Source of the DNA: Ruminococcus sp.
GTDB taxonomy: Bacteria; Bacillota; Clostridia; Oscillospirales; Ruminococcaceae
DNA: 44,759 nucleotides
Assembly (NCBI GenBank): GCA_015066745.1
Contig: SVNW01000025.1
Span: forward strand, 1 to 44,759
Direction of reading: 5' to 3'
Both the position numbers and the translations under genes were made by a program. A model generated the notes under the pieces. The model made no database searches, had not been told where the DNA came from, and worked only from the letters and a program-made list of their open reading frames with translations. Below, piece by piece: positions 21,349 to 31,391 of the stretch. Each line of letters begins with the position of its first letter. Positions within the stretch are counted from its first letter, which is position 1.

Positions 21349-23673
21349 TTGGCGGACTTACCTTCAGTGAAAATGAAGAAAAGAGCAAATCTTGTCGTAA
21401 TGATAATTACATTTCTTTTTGCAATTATGGTTACGTTAAATCTTTTTAAAATAATGGTTATGGATTCGGAGATGTATCAGGCGGAAGCGGATAACAATCA
21501 GTTCGGAGCCACTCCTATACCTGCAAACCGAGGCTCGATATACAGTGCTGACAATAAGATACTTGCACAGAGTGCAACAGTATATACGCTGTATATAGAC
21601 CCTGTTGTTTTTAATCAGAGAGATCTTAAACATAAAGAAGAAATAATACAATATCTCGTACAGCATATCGGAATAGACGAAGAGAAAATATTAAAAGCTA
21701 TGAGCAAGACAGAGTCGCAGTATGAAGTTCTTGCAAAGCAGGTTGAAAAACCTCAGAAAATAGATACCGAAAAGTTTCTTGACGAAAAGTCAATAACTTG
21801 CATATCGTTTATTGAAGATACAAAGAGATATTATCCTCAGGACAGTCTTGCATCGGCTGTTATCGGATTTATAAATGCTGACGGTGATGGTCAGTATGGT
21901 ATAGAACGTACATATGATGAGTATCTTGCCGGTGTTGATGGCGTAACTATTTCTGCAAAGGACGCTTCAGGAAATACTATGCCTTACAAATATTCAAAGT
22001 TATATGAGGCAGAGGACGGAGATTCACTTGAACTTACCATCGACAGTATGGTTCAGTATTATGTTGAATCGGCACTCGACTCAACTGTTGAAAAATTTGA
22101 TGCTGACTATCCCGGCTGTGCAATAGTTATGAACGCCAAGACAGGTGCTATACTTGCTATGGCAACTTCAAACGGTTTTGACCTTAACAACAGAGCAGAA
22201 CTTCCGGAGGAAGACAGACTTTATCTTGAAACAGTGCCGGAAAAAGATCGTGATACCGAGGAGTCAAGATTGCTTGAAGAAATGTGGAAAAACAAGGCTA
22301 TCTCATACACATATGAACCTGGTTCCGTATTCAAGGTTATAACAGGTGCCGCAGCTCTTGAAGAAAAGGTTGTTTCTTTTGAAGATCATTTTGAATGCAA
22401 GGGAGCTGTTAAGGTAGATGGTGTTGAGATCAAGTGCCACATATTCGGAAGTAATGGTGCACATACAGATGAAAACGGAAATGTTATAACAACACTTAAT
22501 TTCAAACAGGCACTTGCAAACTCCTGTAACCCTGCTTTTATGCAAATAGGTTTTGCACTTGGTGCCGAAAAATTCAGTTATTATTCAGATGCATTTGGTA
22601 TGAGAGAGAGAACAGGAATAGATCTTCCAAATGAAGTAGGAAGTTATTATGCTCCGCTTGACAGTGAAAATTCTACTGCATCTCTCAGAAACGGACCGAT
22701 GCTTGCCCGTTCGGCATTTGGTCAGGCAAATACTATTACACCGATACAGATGATAACAGGATATACAGCAGCAATTAACGGCGGATATCTTTTACAGCCT
22801 TATGTTGTTGATAAAATAATAGACTGTGACGGAAATATCGTAAGAGATACTGATTCGATAGTAAAACGTCAGGTTGTTTCAGAACATACGTCAGCTCTTA
22901 TGAGAGAGGCTCTTCTTGATAACGTTGATGTACATTCGGGTGGTAACGCATACATAAGCGGTTATAAGATAGGCGGAAAGAGTGGTACAGCCGAAAAAAT
23001 TTCAGCAAATGCTCAGGCAAAACAAGCAGAATTAGCTAAAAAGGAAAAAGACCCTGATTACGTTATACAGGAACTTCCGATGGAACACTGTGCATCATAT
23101 TGTGCGTTTGCTCCTGCAGATGATCCTGAAATAGTTATTCTCGTTATTGTGGATCAGCCTGATATGAGTATAGGATATTACGGAAGTAAAGTTGCGGCAC
23201 CATGTGTTACAGAGATGCTTACAAATATTCTTCCTTATCTTGGACATTATCCTGAATATACAGAAGAAGAACAGTTAAAAATGAGTATACGTGTTCCTGA
23301 TGTTGAAACTATGATGCTTAATGAAGCTATCTCAACGATTGAAAAAGAAGGATTCAAAGTTGATGTAAGAGGAGAGGGCGGAACAGTTGTTGCGCAGTAT
23401 CCTACAGTTGCCAACAGTATGCCTAAGGGTGGAACGGTTATACTATATACTACAGCCGATTACGAACAAAAAGAGGTTATTATGCCCGATATGAAAGATA
23501 TGTCTGTAAGTCAGGCAAATCAGACTCTTCTTGATCTTGGACTGAACATAACGATACAGGGTTCTCAGAGTGAAAAAGCTTTTGTATTTTCACAATCGAT
23601 CGCAGCAGGTACACCTGTAAAAGAGGGAACTATAGTTACGGTTCAGTTCGGTGTAAATGATTCAAACGGTTGA
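21349..23673 (+). CDS. Class B penicillin-binding protein with two PASTA domains (FtsI/SpoVD type)
   Basis: This 774-aa protein starts at TTG 21349 behind AGGAGG with 7-nt spacing. An N-terminal membrane helix (about 14-36) is followed by a dimerisation domain starting with ANRGSIYS. The transpeptidase has SVFK at 326-329 (nucleophile Ser326), SCN at 392-394 and KSGT at 544-547. Two PASTA repeats (about 645-710 and 712-771) bind peptidoglycan or muropeptides. The domain order matches SpoVD/PBP2x rather than E. coli FtsI, which lacks PASTA. It cross-links septal peptidoglycan with its glycosyltransferase partner FtsW, encoded downstream. Whether it is the vegetative or sporulation form cannot be told from sequence. 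Confidence 0.93.
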   Translation: MADLPSVKMKKRANLVVMIITFLFAIMVTLNLFKIMVMDSEMYQAEADNNQFGATPIPANRGSIYSADNKILAQSATVYTLYIDPVVFNQRDLKHKEEIIQYLVQHIGIDEEKILKAMSKTESQYEVLAKQVEKPQKIDTEKFLDEKSITCISFIEDTKRYYPQDSLASAVIGFINADGDGQYGIERTYDEYLAGVDGVTISAKDASGNTMPYKYSKLYEAEDGDSLELTIDSMVQYYVESALDSTVEKFDADYPGCAIVMNAKTGAILAMATSNGFDLNNRAELPEEDRLYLETVPEKDRDTEESRLLEEMWKNKAISYTYEPGSVFKVITGAAALEEKVVSFEDHFECKGAVKVDGVEIKCHIFGSNGAHTDENGNVITTLNFKQALANSCNPAFMQIGFALGAEKFSYYSDAFGMRERTGIDLPNEVGSYYAPLDSENSTASLRNGPMLARSAFGQANTITPIQMITGYTAAINGGYLLQPYVVDKIIDCDGNIVRDTDSIVKRQVVSEHTSALMREALLDNVDVHSGGNAYISGYKIGGKSGTAEKISANAQAKQAELAKKEKDPDYVIQELPMEHCASYCAFAPADDPEIVILVIVDQPDMSIGYYGSKVAAPCVTEMLTNILPYLGHYPEYTEEEQLKMSIRVPDVETMMLNEAISTIEKEGFKVDVRGEGGTVVAQYPTVANSMPKGGTVILYTTADYEQKEVIMPDMKDMSVSQANQTLLDLGLNITIQGSQSEKAFVFSQSIAAGTPVKEGTIVTVQFGVNDSNG

Positions 23674-23700
23674 TTTTTATCAGAGCTGGGAGAAAATTTT

Positions 23701-25131
23701 ATGAATCTTTATAAATTATTTGAAGATATAAAAAAACCGGAATTTTCAGATACAGAAGTAAGTATGATAACTGATGATTCCCGAAAAATACAAAAAGATT
23801 GTGTATTTTTCTGTGTTAAAGGCGGTTCTTTTGATGGTCATACAAAAGCTGCGGAGGCTATCGAAAAAGGAGCGGCAGCTGTTGTTACCGAGAGAGATAT
23901 GGGGCTTAAACGACAGATAATTGTTGAAAATTCCAGAAAAGCATATGGAAATGCGTGTGCCGCATGGTTTGATCACCCAGAACGAAAGCTCAGGTTTATA
24001 GGAGTTACCGGGACAAACGGAAAAACCACTATGACAAATGTTATAAAACATATCCTGACATATGCAGGCTTTAAAACAGGTCTTATCGGTACGATACACA
24101 ACGAAATAGGTGATGAGATAGTAAGCACTCAGAATACTACTCCTATGGCATACGAATATATGTCACTTCTTGACCGAATGGCAAAAGAAGGCTGTGATGT
24201 TGTCATAATGGAAGTATCATCATTTGGGCTGGTTCAGTACAGAACAGGACCTACAAAATTTGATATTTCTGTTTTTACAAATCTTACGCAGGATCACCTT
24301 GATTATCACGGAACTATGGAAGAATATTTTAAAGCTAAAAAAATGCTTTTTGACATTTCAGATGTGGCTATATGCAATATTGATGACAGTTATGGAAAAA
24401 GGCTGTATGACAGTATAAATATTCCGAAATATACTTTCAGCCGAAAATCAGAAGCTGATTTTTATGCGCATGATATCAGTCTGTATTCGGATAAAACAGT
24501 TTTTAAACTGTGTCATGATAAAAAAGAATCAGATATTACAGTTTCAATGACCGGTATGTTCAATGTTGAAAATATTACGGCTGCTGTTGCAGTGTGTTCA
24601 GAATTTGGCGTTACTGATGAAAAGATAACAGATGCTTTGTCAGTGTGCAGAGGTGTTAAAGGAAGATGCGAAATAATTCCTACCGGAAAAGATTTTACGG
24701 TTATATGTGATTATGCTCACACTCCTGATGCACTTGAAAATGTTCTGGCAAGTGTAAAGCAGTATTGTCAGGGAAGACTTATATGTCTTTTCGGATGTGG
24801 TGGAAATCGTGACAGAGGAAAACGACCTCTTATGGCGCAGTCAGCTACAAAATATGCTGATATGCTTATTGTAACTTCCGATAATCCAAGAGATGAAGAC
24901 CCAAATGAAATAATATCCGATATTTTAAGTGGTATCAAAGGAACAAACTGTCCGTATATCACTGTTACAGACAGAAAAGAAGCTATATTTGAGGCACTTA
25001 AAACAGCCGGAAAAAATGATATAGTACTTCTTGCCGGAAAAGGTCATGAAGATTATCAGGTACTTGAAAATAATGTTCATATACATTTTGATGAGCGTGA
25101 GATCGTAGCAGAAGGTTTATCACTGTTATGA
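23701..25131 (+). CDS. murE: UDP-MurNAc-L-Ala-D-Glu:meso-diaminopimelate ligase MurE
   Basis: This 476-aa protein starts at ATG 23701, 27 bp after the PBP. The ATP loop GVTGTNGKTTMTN is near residues 101-113; the Mg/carbamoylated-Lys region and DYAHTPDALE follow. The amino-acid-specificity motif DNPR is at 394-397, which marks addition of meso-diaminopimelate rather than lysine. It acts in the cytoplasm at the third amino acid step of the peptidoglycan stem peptide. MurF, MurD and MurC are not in the cluster and must be elsewhere. Confidence 0.95.
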   Translation: MNLYKLFEDIKKPEFSDTEVSMITDDSRKIQKDCVFFCVKGGSFDGHTKAAEAIEKGAAAVVTERDMGLKRQIIVENSRKAYGNACAAWFDHPERKLRFIGVTGTNGKTTMTNVIKHILTYAGFKTGLIGTIHNEIGDEIVSTQNTTPMAYEYMSLLDRMAKEGCDVVIMEVSSFGLVQYRTGPTKFDISVFTNLTQDHLDYHGTMEEYFKAKKMLFDISDVAICNIDDSYGKRLYDSINIPKYTFSRKSEADFYAHDISLYSDKTVFKLCHDKKESDITVSMTGMFNVENITAAVAVCSEFGVTDEKITDALSVCRGVKGRCEIIPTGKDFTVICDYAHTPDALENVLASVKQYCQGRLICLFGCGGNRDRGKRPLMAQSATKYADMLIVTSDNPRDEDPNEIISDILSGIKGTNCPYITVTDRKEAIFEALKTAGKNDIVLLAGKGHEDYQVLENNVHIHFDEREIVAEGLSLL

Positions 25132-25141
25132 TAAAATTAAT

Positions 25142-25168
25142 AAAGAATATTTTGAAGTGATATTCTTT
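25142..25168 (+). other. 9-bp hairpin immediately before the mraY ribosome binding site
   Basis: AAAGAATAT (25142-25150) and ATATTCTTT (25160-25168) pair perfectly around a 9-nt loop, and AAGGAGG begins immediately after. There is no T run, so it is not a normal terminator; it may affect mRNA stability or translation. Confidence 0.4.
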
Positions 25169-25186
25169 AAGGAGGAATTTTTTAAT

Positions 25187-26242
25187 ATGCTAGATATGCT
25201 GTTTACCATACGAATAGGTGTTTCGGTTCTTGCTTTTATTATTGCGGCTTTATCCGGAATAGCACTTATACCATATCTTAAAAAAATAAATTTTGGTCAG
25301 ACTATACTGGATATCGGGCCTTCCTGGCACAAAGAAAAACAAGGAACTCCGATAATGGGCGGTTTTATGTTTATAATAGCAAGTCTGGTCGCTTCTGCTG
25401 TAGGATATACAGTTTACCGTTTGTTTTACTTTGATGTGGAAAACAGTCTGGCGGCAAATGGTATGCTCAAACTTATTTCCTGTATGGTTTTCTCGATTCT
25501 TTTTTCGGCTATCGGATTTGCAGATGACTATATAAAAGCTGTAAAGAAACAGAATCTTGGATTAAGAGCATGGCAGAAGATGGTGTTCCAGTTCCTTATA
25601 TGTGTTGCTTTTCTTGTTGCACTTTATTTTCTTGGTGACAAGTCAACAGAAATAAATCTCATGTTTATAAGTTTCGATATAGGCATTTTCTATTATCCGC
25701 TCATGGTTCTTGTAATGATATATATATCAAATGCAGTAAATCTGACAGACGGTGTTGATGGTCTGTGTGGTTCTGTAACAGTTGTAACGATGCTTGCATT
25801 AACTACAATATGCATGATAATAAAAGAGTACGAAGTATCAATGTATGCAATAGCAATAGCAGGTGGCTGTCTTGGATTTCTTGTATGGAATCTTCACCCT
25901 GCAAAGTGTTTTATGGGTGATACAGGTTCTATGTATCTCGGCGGTTCGTTTGTTGCGATAAGCCTGATAACTCATAATCATCTTCTTATGGTTCTCATAG
26001 GTCTTGTGTACATACTTGAAGCTTTGTCGGTTGTTATTCAGGTATCATATTTCAAGTTTACTGCGTGGAGACATTTTAAAAAGACAGGTGAAAAGGGAAA
26101 AGGAAAAAGAATATTCAAGATGTCACCTATACATCACCATTTTGAAATGTGCGGTTTCAGTGAATATAAGATAGTTATTACATTTTCACTGGTAGCATTG
26201 GTAACAGGTGTGATATCCATAGTACTTCAGTATAATGTATAA
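25187..26242 (+). CDS. mraY: Phospho-N-acetylmuramoyl-pentapeptide-transferase MraY
   Basis: This 351-aa protein starts at ATG 25187, 11 nt after AAGGAGG; an upstream in-frame start at 25157 lies in the hairpin region and is rejected. It is a polytopic membrane enzyme with family motifs GTPIMGG, FADDYIK, NLTDGVDGL (catalytic Asp), FMGDTGSM and SPIHHHFEM. It transfers phospho-MurNAc-pentapeptide to undecaprenyl phosphate, making lipid I at the inner face of the membrane. Confidence 0.96.
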   Translation: MLDMLFTIRIGVSVLAFIIAALSGIALIPYLKKINFGQTILDIGPSWHKEKQGTPIMGGFMFIIASLVASAVGYTVYRLFYFDVENSLAANGMLKLISCMVFSILFSAIGFADDYIKAVKKQNLGLRAWQKMVFQFLICVAFLVALYFLGDKSTEINLMFISFDIGIFYYPLMVLVMIYISNAVNLTDGVDGLCGSVTVVTMLALTTICMIIKEYEVSMYAIAIAGGCLGFLVWNLHPAKCFMGDTGSMYLGGSFVAISLITHNHLLMVLIGLVYILEALSVVIQVSYFKFTAWRHFKKTGEKGKGKRIFKMSPIHHHFEMCGFSEYKIVITFSLVALVTGVISIVLQYNV

Positions 26243-26260
26243 ATGATTTTAAGATAAAAA

Positions 26261-26298
26261 AATAACCGAAGGATTTTTTCAGACTTCGGTTATTTTTG
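26261..26298 (+). terminator. Intrinsic terminator inside the division cluster (after mraY)
   Basis: An 11-bp perfect stem (AATAACCGAAG at 26261-26271, CTTCGGTTATT at 26284-26294) is followed by TTT. It lies between mraY and ftsW, only 28 bp before the ftsW start. Confidence 0.85.
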
Positions 26299-26325
26299 AG
26301 AATATGAAACAGGAGGTTTCAGAAA

Positions 26326-27612
26326 GTGGCATCAGCAACAAAAAATAAGAAAACCGGTCGTGTCAAGAAAAATAGTATACCAAAAGTAATGCTGAGCAGT
26401 ATCAAGGACTGGGCAGTTCGGAGCAGAAAACTTGGAACTGTTGATCTTCCGTTTTTTTTCATAGTAATGATATTGCTTGTCATGGGAATAATAATGATGT
26501 TTTCTGCAAGCTATGCACTTGCGATAAGTGAGGGAAATCCGGGTACATTTTATGCCACAAGGCAGTTGTTTTTTGCAGGTATTGGTCTTATGGCGATGTG
26601 GATACTTTCAAAGATAGACTATCATATTTTTCAGAATAAGGTGATAGCTTTCGGTCTTTTTATAGTTTGTCTTATTATGATGACTATTATTCTGATAAAA
26701 CCATTACATATAGGAATTAAACTTAACGGTGCAACGAGATGGATGAGTATAGGTCCGTTGCAGTTTCAGCCTTCAGAGCTGATGAAATTTTCAATAGTAA
26801 TATTATTTGCTATGCTTATAACACATAACTATAAAAGAATGAAAACATTCAAAACAGGTGTATTGCCGTATATCATTGTACTTGGATTGGTAGCAGGGCT
26901 TATGATGATGCAGCCTCATCTTTCGGGTACGATCCTTATCTGCCTTATCGGTGCAGTAATGATGTTTGTCGGCGGTACAAAGATGACACATCTTGTTGGC
27001 ATAGTTATTGTCGGAGTAGTGGCACTTATAGGTGTCGTTATTTATAAGATAGAATATGAGGGTATATCATATTTTACAACAAGAATAAATGCCTGGCAAA
27101 ATCCAAAATCAGATATAACAGGCGGAGGCTGGCAGACATGGCAGTCACTTGTTGCAATAGGTTCAGGTGGATTTTTCGGAATGGGACTCGGTAACTCAAG
27201 ACAAAAGTTCCGTTATCTTCCGGAAGCTGAAAACGACTTTGTTTTTTCTATTTTATGTGAAGAACTTGGATTTGTAGGTGCGGTTACTGTAATAGCACTT
27301 TTTTCACTTTTTGTTTTCAGAGGATTTTATGTCGCATCAAAGTCACCTGACAAATTTGGTATGCTTATATGCATAGGATTTACTGTACAGGTTGGTTTAC
27401 AGGCTTTTCTGAATATAGCGGTTGTAAGTAACTTTATTCCTAATACGGGAATAAGTCTTCCTTTCTTCAGTTACGGAGGTACATCTCTGATAATGCTTCT
27501 GGCACAGATGGGGATAATACTGAATGTATCAAGAAATGCTACTGCCGATGAAGTTGCAGTAAATGAACCCAGGAAAACCAAGAATAAAATCAGGCTTGTA
27601 TCAAAAAAATGA
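26326..27612 (+). CDS. ftsW: FtsW/SpoVE-type SEDS peptidoglycan polymerase
   Basis: This 428-aa protein starts at GTG 26326, 9 nt after AGGAGG. About ten membrane helices are present, with SEDS landmarks FQPSELMKF, QPHLSG, the large extracellular loop, ENDFVFSILCEELG and PFFSYGGTS. It polymerises glycan strands from lipid II and pairs with the class B PBP of this cluster. A basic cytoplasmic N-terminal 40 residues and basic tail flank the core. It could be SpoVE rather than FtsW; both belong to the same family. Confidence 0.92.
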   Translation: MASATKNKKTGRVKKNSIPKVMLSSIKDWAVRSRKLGTVDLPFFFIVMILLVMGIIMMFSASYALAISEGNPGTFYATRQLFFAGIGLMAMWILSKIDYHIFQNKVIAFGLFIVCLIMMTIILIKPLHIGIKLNGATRWMSIGPLQFQPSELMKFSIVILFAMLITHNYKRMKTFKTGVLPYIIVLGLVAGLMMMQPHLSGTILICLIGAVMMFVGGTKMTHLVGIVIVGVVALIGVVIYKIEYEGISYFTTRINAWQNPKSDITGGGWQTWQSLVAIGSGGFFGMGLGNSRQKFRYLPEAENDFVFSILCEELGFVGAVTVIALFSLFVFRGFYVASKSPDKFGMLICIGFTVQVGLQAFLNIAVVSNFIPNTGISLPFFSYGGTSLIMLLAQMGIILNVSRNATADEVAVNEPRKTKNKIRLVSKK

Positions 27613-27641
27613 CAAACTAAGAAAGGTAATGGTATATTTTT

Positions 27642-28763
27642 ATGAGAGCGTTAATAACCGGAGGCGGTACCGGAGGTCATATAAATCCGGCACTTGCCAT
27701 AGCATCTATTATAAAAGAGCATGAGCCGGATTCACAGTTCCTTTTTGCAGGAACTCCTTTCGGAATGGAAGCAAGACTTATACCTGAAGCGGGATATGAT
27801 TTTGCTCCTATTAAAGTAAGCGGATTTCAGAGAAGAATAAGCCTTGAAAATATCAAAAGAAATATTCAGGCTGTTGCTTATCTTGCAACATCATCAAAGA
27901 GAGCCAAAGAGATAATAAGAGATTTTAATCCGGATATAGTAATAGGAACAGGCGGATATGTAAGCGGTCCGGTAGTACGTATGGCTGCTAAAAATAAAAT
28001 TCCGACAGCGATACATGAACAGAATGCATATCCGGGAGTTACTACAAAGATACTTACTAAAAGTGTTGACAAAGTTATGCTTACTGTAAAAGAAGCGCTT
28101 GATTATCTTGACAATGATATAGACTATACTGTAACCGGACTTCCGGTAAGAGCCGATCTTCTGAAGATGAAAAAAGAAGAGGCAAGAAAAAAGCTTGGTT
28201 TTGATGACAGTTTTACAGTACTTTCTTTCGGTGGAAGTCTTGGTGCAGGCTGTATAAACGAAACTATGGCAGAAGTTATAAGAAACAGTCACAGCAAAGG
28301 ACTTAAAATAAATCATATACATGGCTATGGAGGAATGGGAAAAGACACTTTTCCTGCTCAGATGGCAAGCTATGGTGTGCCTATGAAATCAGAAAGACTG
28401 AGAATAACAGAGTACATAAATGATATGGACGTTTGTATGGCGGCAGCAGACCTTGTAGTCTGCCGTTCAGGTGCAACAACTCTTGCTGAACTTGAAGCTA
28501 TGGGTAAAGCATCGATACTGATACCTTCTCCTATAGTTGCAGGAAATCATCAGTTCCACAATGCAAATGTACTTGGTAAAGCAGGTGCGGCTGTTGTGAT
28601 AGAGCAGAAAAATGTAAAACATGAAGAAGTGATAAAGCTTGTTGAAGATTTTTACAATGATCCTGCTAAAATAAAAAAGATGTCTGAAAATGCATATGAT
28701 CTTTCAATAAAAGATACTCATGAAAGAATATGGAAGGTTATAAAAGAAGCAGTGAAAAAATAA
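27642..28763 (+). CDS. murG: UDP-GlcNAc:lipid I N-acetylglucosaminyltransferase MurG
   Basis: This 373-aa protein starts at ATG 27642. The N-terminal GGGTGGHINPA is at residues 7-17, HEQNAYPG lies near 127-134, FGGSLGA is near 196 and VCRSGATTLAELEAMGK is in the donor-binding GT-B half. It converts lipid I to lipid II at the inner membrane face. It follows ftsW by 29 bp. Length is normal. Confidence 0.96.
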   Translation: MRALITGGGTGGHINPALAIASIIKEHEPDSQFLFAGTPFGMEARLIPEAGYDFAPIKVSGFQRRISLENIKRNIQAVAYLATSSKRAKEIIRDFNPDIVIGTGGYVSGPVVRMAAKNKIPTAIHEQNAYPGVTTKILTKSVDKVMLTVKEALDYLDNDIDYTVTGLPVRADLLKMKKEEARKKLGFDDSFTVLSFGGSLGAGCINETMAEVIRNSHSKGLKINHIHGYGGMGKDTFPAQMASYGVPMKSERLRITEYINDMDVCMAAADLVVCRSGATTLAELEAMGKASILIPSPIVAGNHQFHNANVLGKAGAAVVIEQKNVKHEEVIKLVEDFYNDPAKIKKMSENAYDLSIKDTHERIWKVIKEAVKK

Positions 28764-28845
28764 TTTCACCGTAAACCTGTTTTGTGCATAATATGTTGTA
28801 AAAGGCATATCAAGGGATATGGTTTTACAAAAAGGGTGTGGTATA

Positions 28846-30114
28846 TTGCATAAACTGGTTATAAACGGGGGAAAAAAGATCTCCGGGGAAATAAAGCTTC
28901 AGGGTGCTAAAAACAGCGCACTGCCTATTCTTGCTGCGACAGTTCTGGTAGAAGGTCAGACAGTTATAAAAAATTGTCCGGAGCTTACGGATATATATGT
29001 AGCATCAAGAATACTTACTCATCTTGGCTGTAAAGTTACAAGGCAGGAAAAAGAAACTGTTGTAGTATCAAACAATGGGATCACCTGCGGTTTTATCTCT
29101 GAAAAACTTATGCGTGAGATGCGTTCATCAATTATATTTCTTGGAGCAGTCCTTGGAAGATGCGGTGAATGCAGTCTGTATTTTCCTGGAGGCTGTCAGT
29201 TAGGTCCGAGGCCTGTTGATATTCATCTCTCAGCTCTCAGAAAAATGGGAATAATGATTTCAGAAGAGCATGGAAGAATAAACTGCACAGCACCAAACGG
29301 AATAAAAGGTGCAAAGATAATGCTGGAATTTCCATCTGTAGGAGCTACTGAAAATATAATTCTTGCGGCAGTAAAAGCAGAAGGAGAAACAGAAATAAAA
29401 AATGCGGCACGAGAACCGGAAATAAAAGATCTTGTATCTTATCTGGTCAAGTGTGGTGCAAAAATAGAATTCAGTTCCGAAAGTACAATAAGAATAAAGG
29501 GTGTTGACAGACTTGATGGATGTGAACATTCAGTCATACCTGACAGAATAGCGGCGGCTACATATCTTGCAGCGGCAGCAATAACTGATGGAGCAGTATG
29601 CATATCAGGAACATCTCAGCTTGATGCTTCCTCATTTACCGGATACTTTGAACATATGGGTTGCAGTGTATATATATGCAATGATAAAATATGTCTTAAA
29701 GGGAAAAACAGGATATTGCCGGTAAAGTCGCTGAAAACTATGCCGTATCCGGGATTTGCAACTGATATGCAGGCTATAATAATGTCAGTACTTTGCAAGG
29801 CTGACGGAACAAGTGTTTTTGAAGAAAATATATTTGAAAGCAGATATAAACATGTTGATGCTCTTAATATGATGGGGGCAGATATAAAAGTATACGGAAA
29901 GATAGCTGTTGTTCAGGGCGTAAAAAAACTTTACGGAGCAAATGTTGAAGCGACAGATCTGAGAGGCGGAGCGGCAATGACAGTTGCGGCACTGGCTGCA
30001 GAAGGTACAACGGAGATAACCTGTATAAATCATATAGACAGGGGATATGAAAAAATAGATACAGTTCTTGCATCACTTGGTGCAGATATAAAGAGAAAGC
30101 CGGAATTTCAATAA
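28846..30114 (+). CDS. murA: UDP-N-acetylglucosamine 1-carboxyvinyltransferase MurA
   Basis: This 422-aa protein most likely starts at TTG 28846 (MHKLVINGG), with AAAGGGTG just upstream and the usual family length. An ATG at 28819 would add nine residues and has a site only 2 nt away. Motifs are QGAKNSALPILAA at the N-terminus and FPGGCQLGPRPVD with catalytic Cys at residue 117, so it is the fosfomycin-sensitive Cys type. The enolpyruvyl transferase two-domain fold is evident throughout. It catalyses the first committed step of peptidoglycan synthesis. Its location late in the cluster, before divIB, is common in Clostridia. Confidence 0.94.
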   Translation: MHKLVINGGKKISGEIKLQGAKNSALPILAATVLVEGQTVIKNCPELTDIYVASRILTHLGCKVTRQEKETVVVSNNGITCGFISEKLMREMRSSIIFLGAVLGRCGECSLYFPGGCQLGPRPVDIHLSALRKMGIMISEEHGRINCTAPNGIKGAKIMLEFPSVGATENIILAAVKAEGETEIKNAAREPEIKDLVSYLVKCGAKIEFSSESTIRIKGVDRLDGCEHSVIPDRIAAATYLAAAAITDGAVCISGTSQLDASSFTGYFEHMGCSVYICNDKICLKGKNRILPVKSLKTMPYPGFATDMQAIIMSVLCKADGTSVFEENIFESRYKHVDALNMMGADIKVYGKIAVVQGVKKLYGANVEATDLRGGAAMTVAALAAEGTTEITCINHIDRGYEKIDTVLASLGADIKRKPEFQ

Positions 30115-30161
30115 TGTATAACAAGCAGACGGACATGAAACGTCTGAAAGGAATGAAATAA

Positions 30162-31172
30162 ATGCAGAATCAGAATGTAAATAAGGTCAATCTTAATGAC
30201 AATAAAAACGGAAGGCGAAAACGTCAGAGGCAGAAGGATATGCGGGGCTATATTTTTCTGATAGTATTTCTTGCAGTTGCCATTGGCGCTTCGCTTTCGG
30301 TTACATTGCTATTCAATATAAAGGAGATAGAGATAGCCGGAACAACTATGTATGAGAGTACAGAAATAATAAATTCTTCCGGTATAAAAGCAGGCGACAA
30401 TCTTGTACGTCTTAGTACAGAAAAAGCACGGGAAAAGATATTGAGTGAAATGCTGTATATAGATGACGTAAAGATAAAAAAGAGTTTTCCGGATAAAATC
30501 TGTATGGAACTCACGCCGAGTGTAGAGATGGCTTATGTGGAATATCGTGGCGGATATCTTCTTATCAGTGAGGGGTACAGAGTACTTGGTTTTTATGAAA
30601 CAATAGAAAATCCCGATCTTATGGTTATAAAAGGATATTTTCTTTCGGAAGATGAAGTTATAGCAAAGATGGAAGAAGACGAAAACTATGAAAGAATTAC
30701 TGTTTTAGAAAAAACAAGACTTGTTACCGATGATGATAAAAACGAAGAGATCCTGATACAGATTCTTGAACAGATAAATAAAGGTAATATATCCGACATA
30801 GTTTCTATTGATCTTTCAACAGATTATGATATTGTTCTTAACTACAACAACAGTATAAATATTATGATCGGAAATTCATTTGATATAGAGTATAAGCTAA
30901 GATATGCTTATCATATAATAACCAATGAACTCAGGCAAAATAAAAGCGGATATCTTATATATCATGATTCGTTGGGCTATTCATACGTTTCAAAGGAGGA
31001 ATATGATGAGGTAAATAAAAAATCGGAAACATTGTTAGATGTACCTGAAAATACAGTTACAGGTAAGACTACAGAAATGCCACAGGTCACATCTGCACAG
31101 TCAACATCTGTAAGCAATGCAACAGCAGTTACTGCTGTGAGCACTTCTTCTGTGAATGCAATAAGTGGTTGA
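30162..31172 (+). CDS. divIB: DivIB/FtsQ-type cell division protein
   Basis: This 336-aa protein starts at ATG 30162. A very basic cytoplasmic tail (about 1-27) precedes one membrane helix (29-50). A POTRA-like domain (starting FNIKEIEIAGTTMYESTEI) and a beta domain with the FPDKICMELTPSVEMAYV element follow. The last 45 residues are a disordered Thr/Ser/Val tail, longer than usual. It stabilises FtsL and the septal PBP on the outer face of the membrane. Confidence 0.9.
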   Translation: MQNQNVNKVNLNDNKNGRRKRQRQKDMRGYIFLIVFLAVAIGASLSVTLLFNIKEIEIAGTTMYESTEIINSSGIKAGDNLVRLSTEKAREKILSEMLYIDDVKIKKSFPDKICMELTPSVEMAYVEYRGGYLLISEGYRVLGFYETIENPDLMVIKGYFLSEDEVIAKMEEDENYERITVLEKTRLVTDDDKNEEILIQILEQINKGNISDIVSIDLSTDYDIVLNYNNSINIMIGNSFDIEYKLRYAYHIITNELRQNKSGYLIYHDSLGYSYVSKEEYDEVNKKSETLLDVPENTVTGKTTEMPQVTSAQSTSVSNATAVTAVSTSSVNAISG

Positions 31173-31275
31173 TTACTTGTTAAATGTCTTATTTACGTAT
31201 TTTGAAAATGTTTATTGAACTGTATTTTTATATAGAAAAAAAATACATAAAAAATATCATAGTTTTTTTTGCAAA

Positions 31276-31304
31276 TTGACTTGAAATTGATTGCGAAATA
31301 TGAT
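31276..31304 (+). promoter_or_regulatory. Promoter of ftsZ
   Basis: TTGACT (31276-31281) and TATGAT (31299-31304) are spaced by 17 bp, with a second overlapping TATAAT at 31307-31312. The 219-bp gap after divIB holds no other gene. Confidence 0.7.
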
Positions 31305-31391
31305 AATATAATAATAAATGTTGTTTACATGGGATATGGAAAATTTGAAGTTAATCTTAATATTAGTATAAAACTTGAGAGGAGTATTTAA

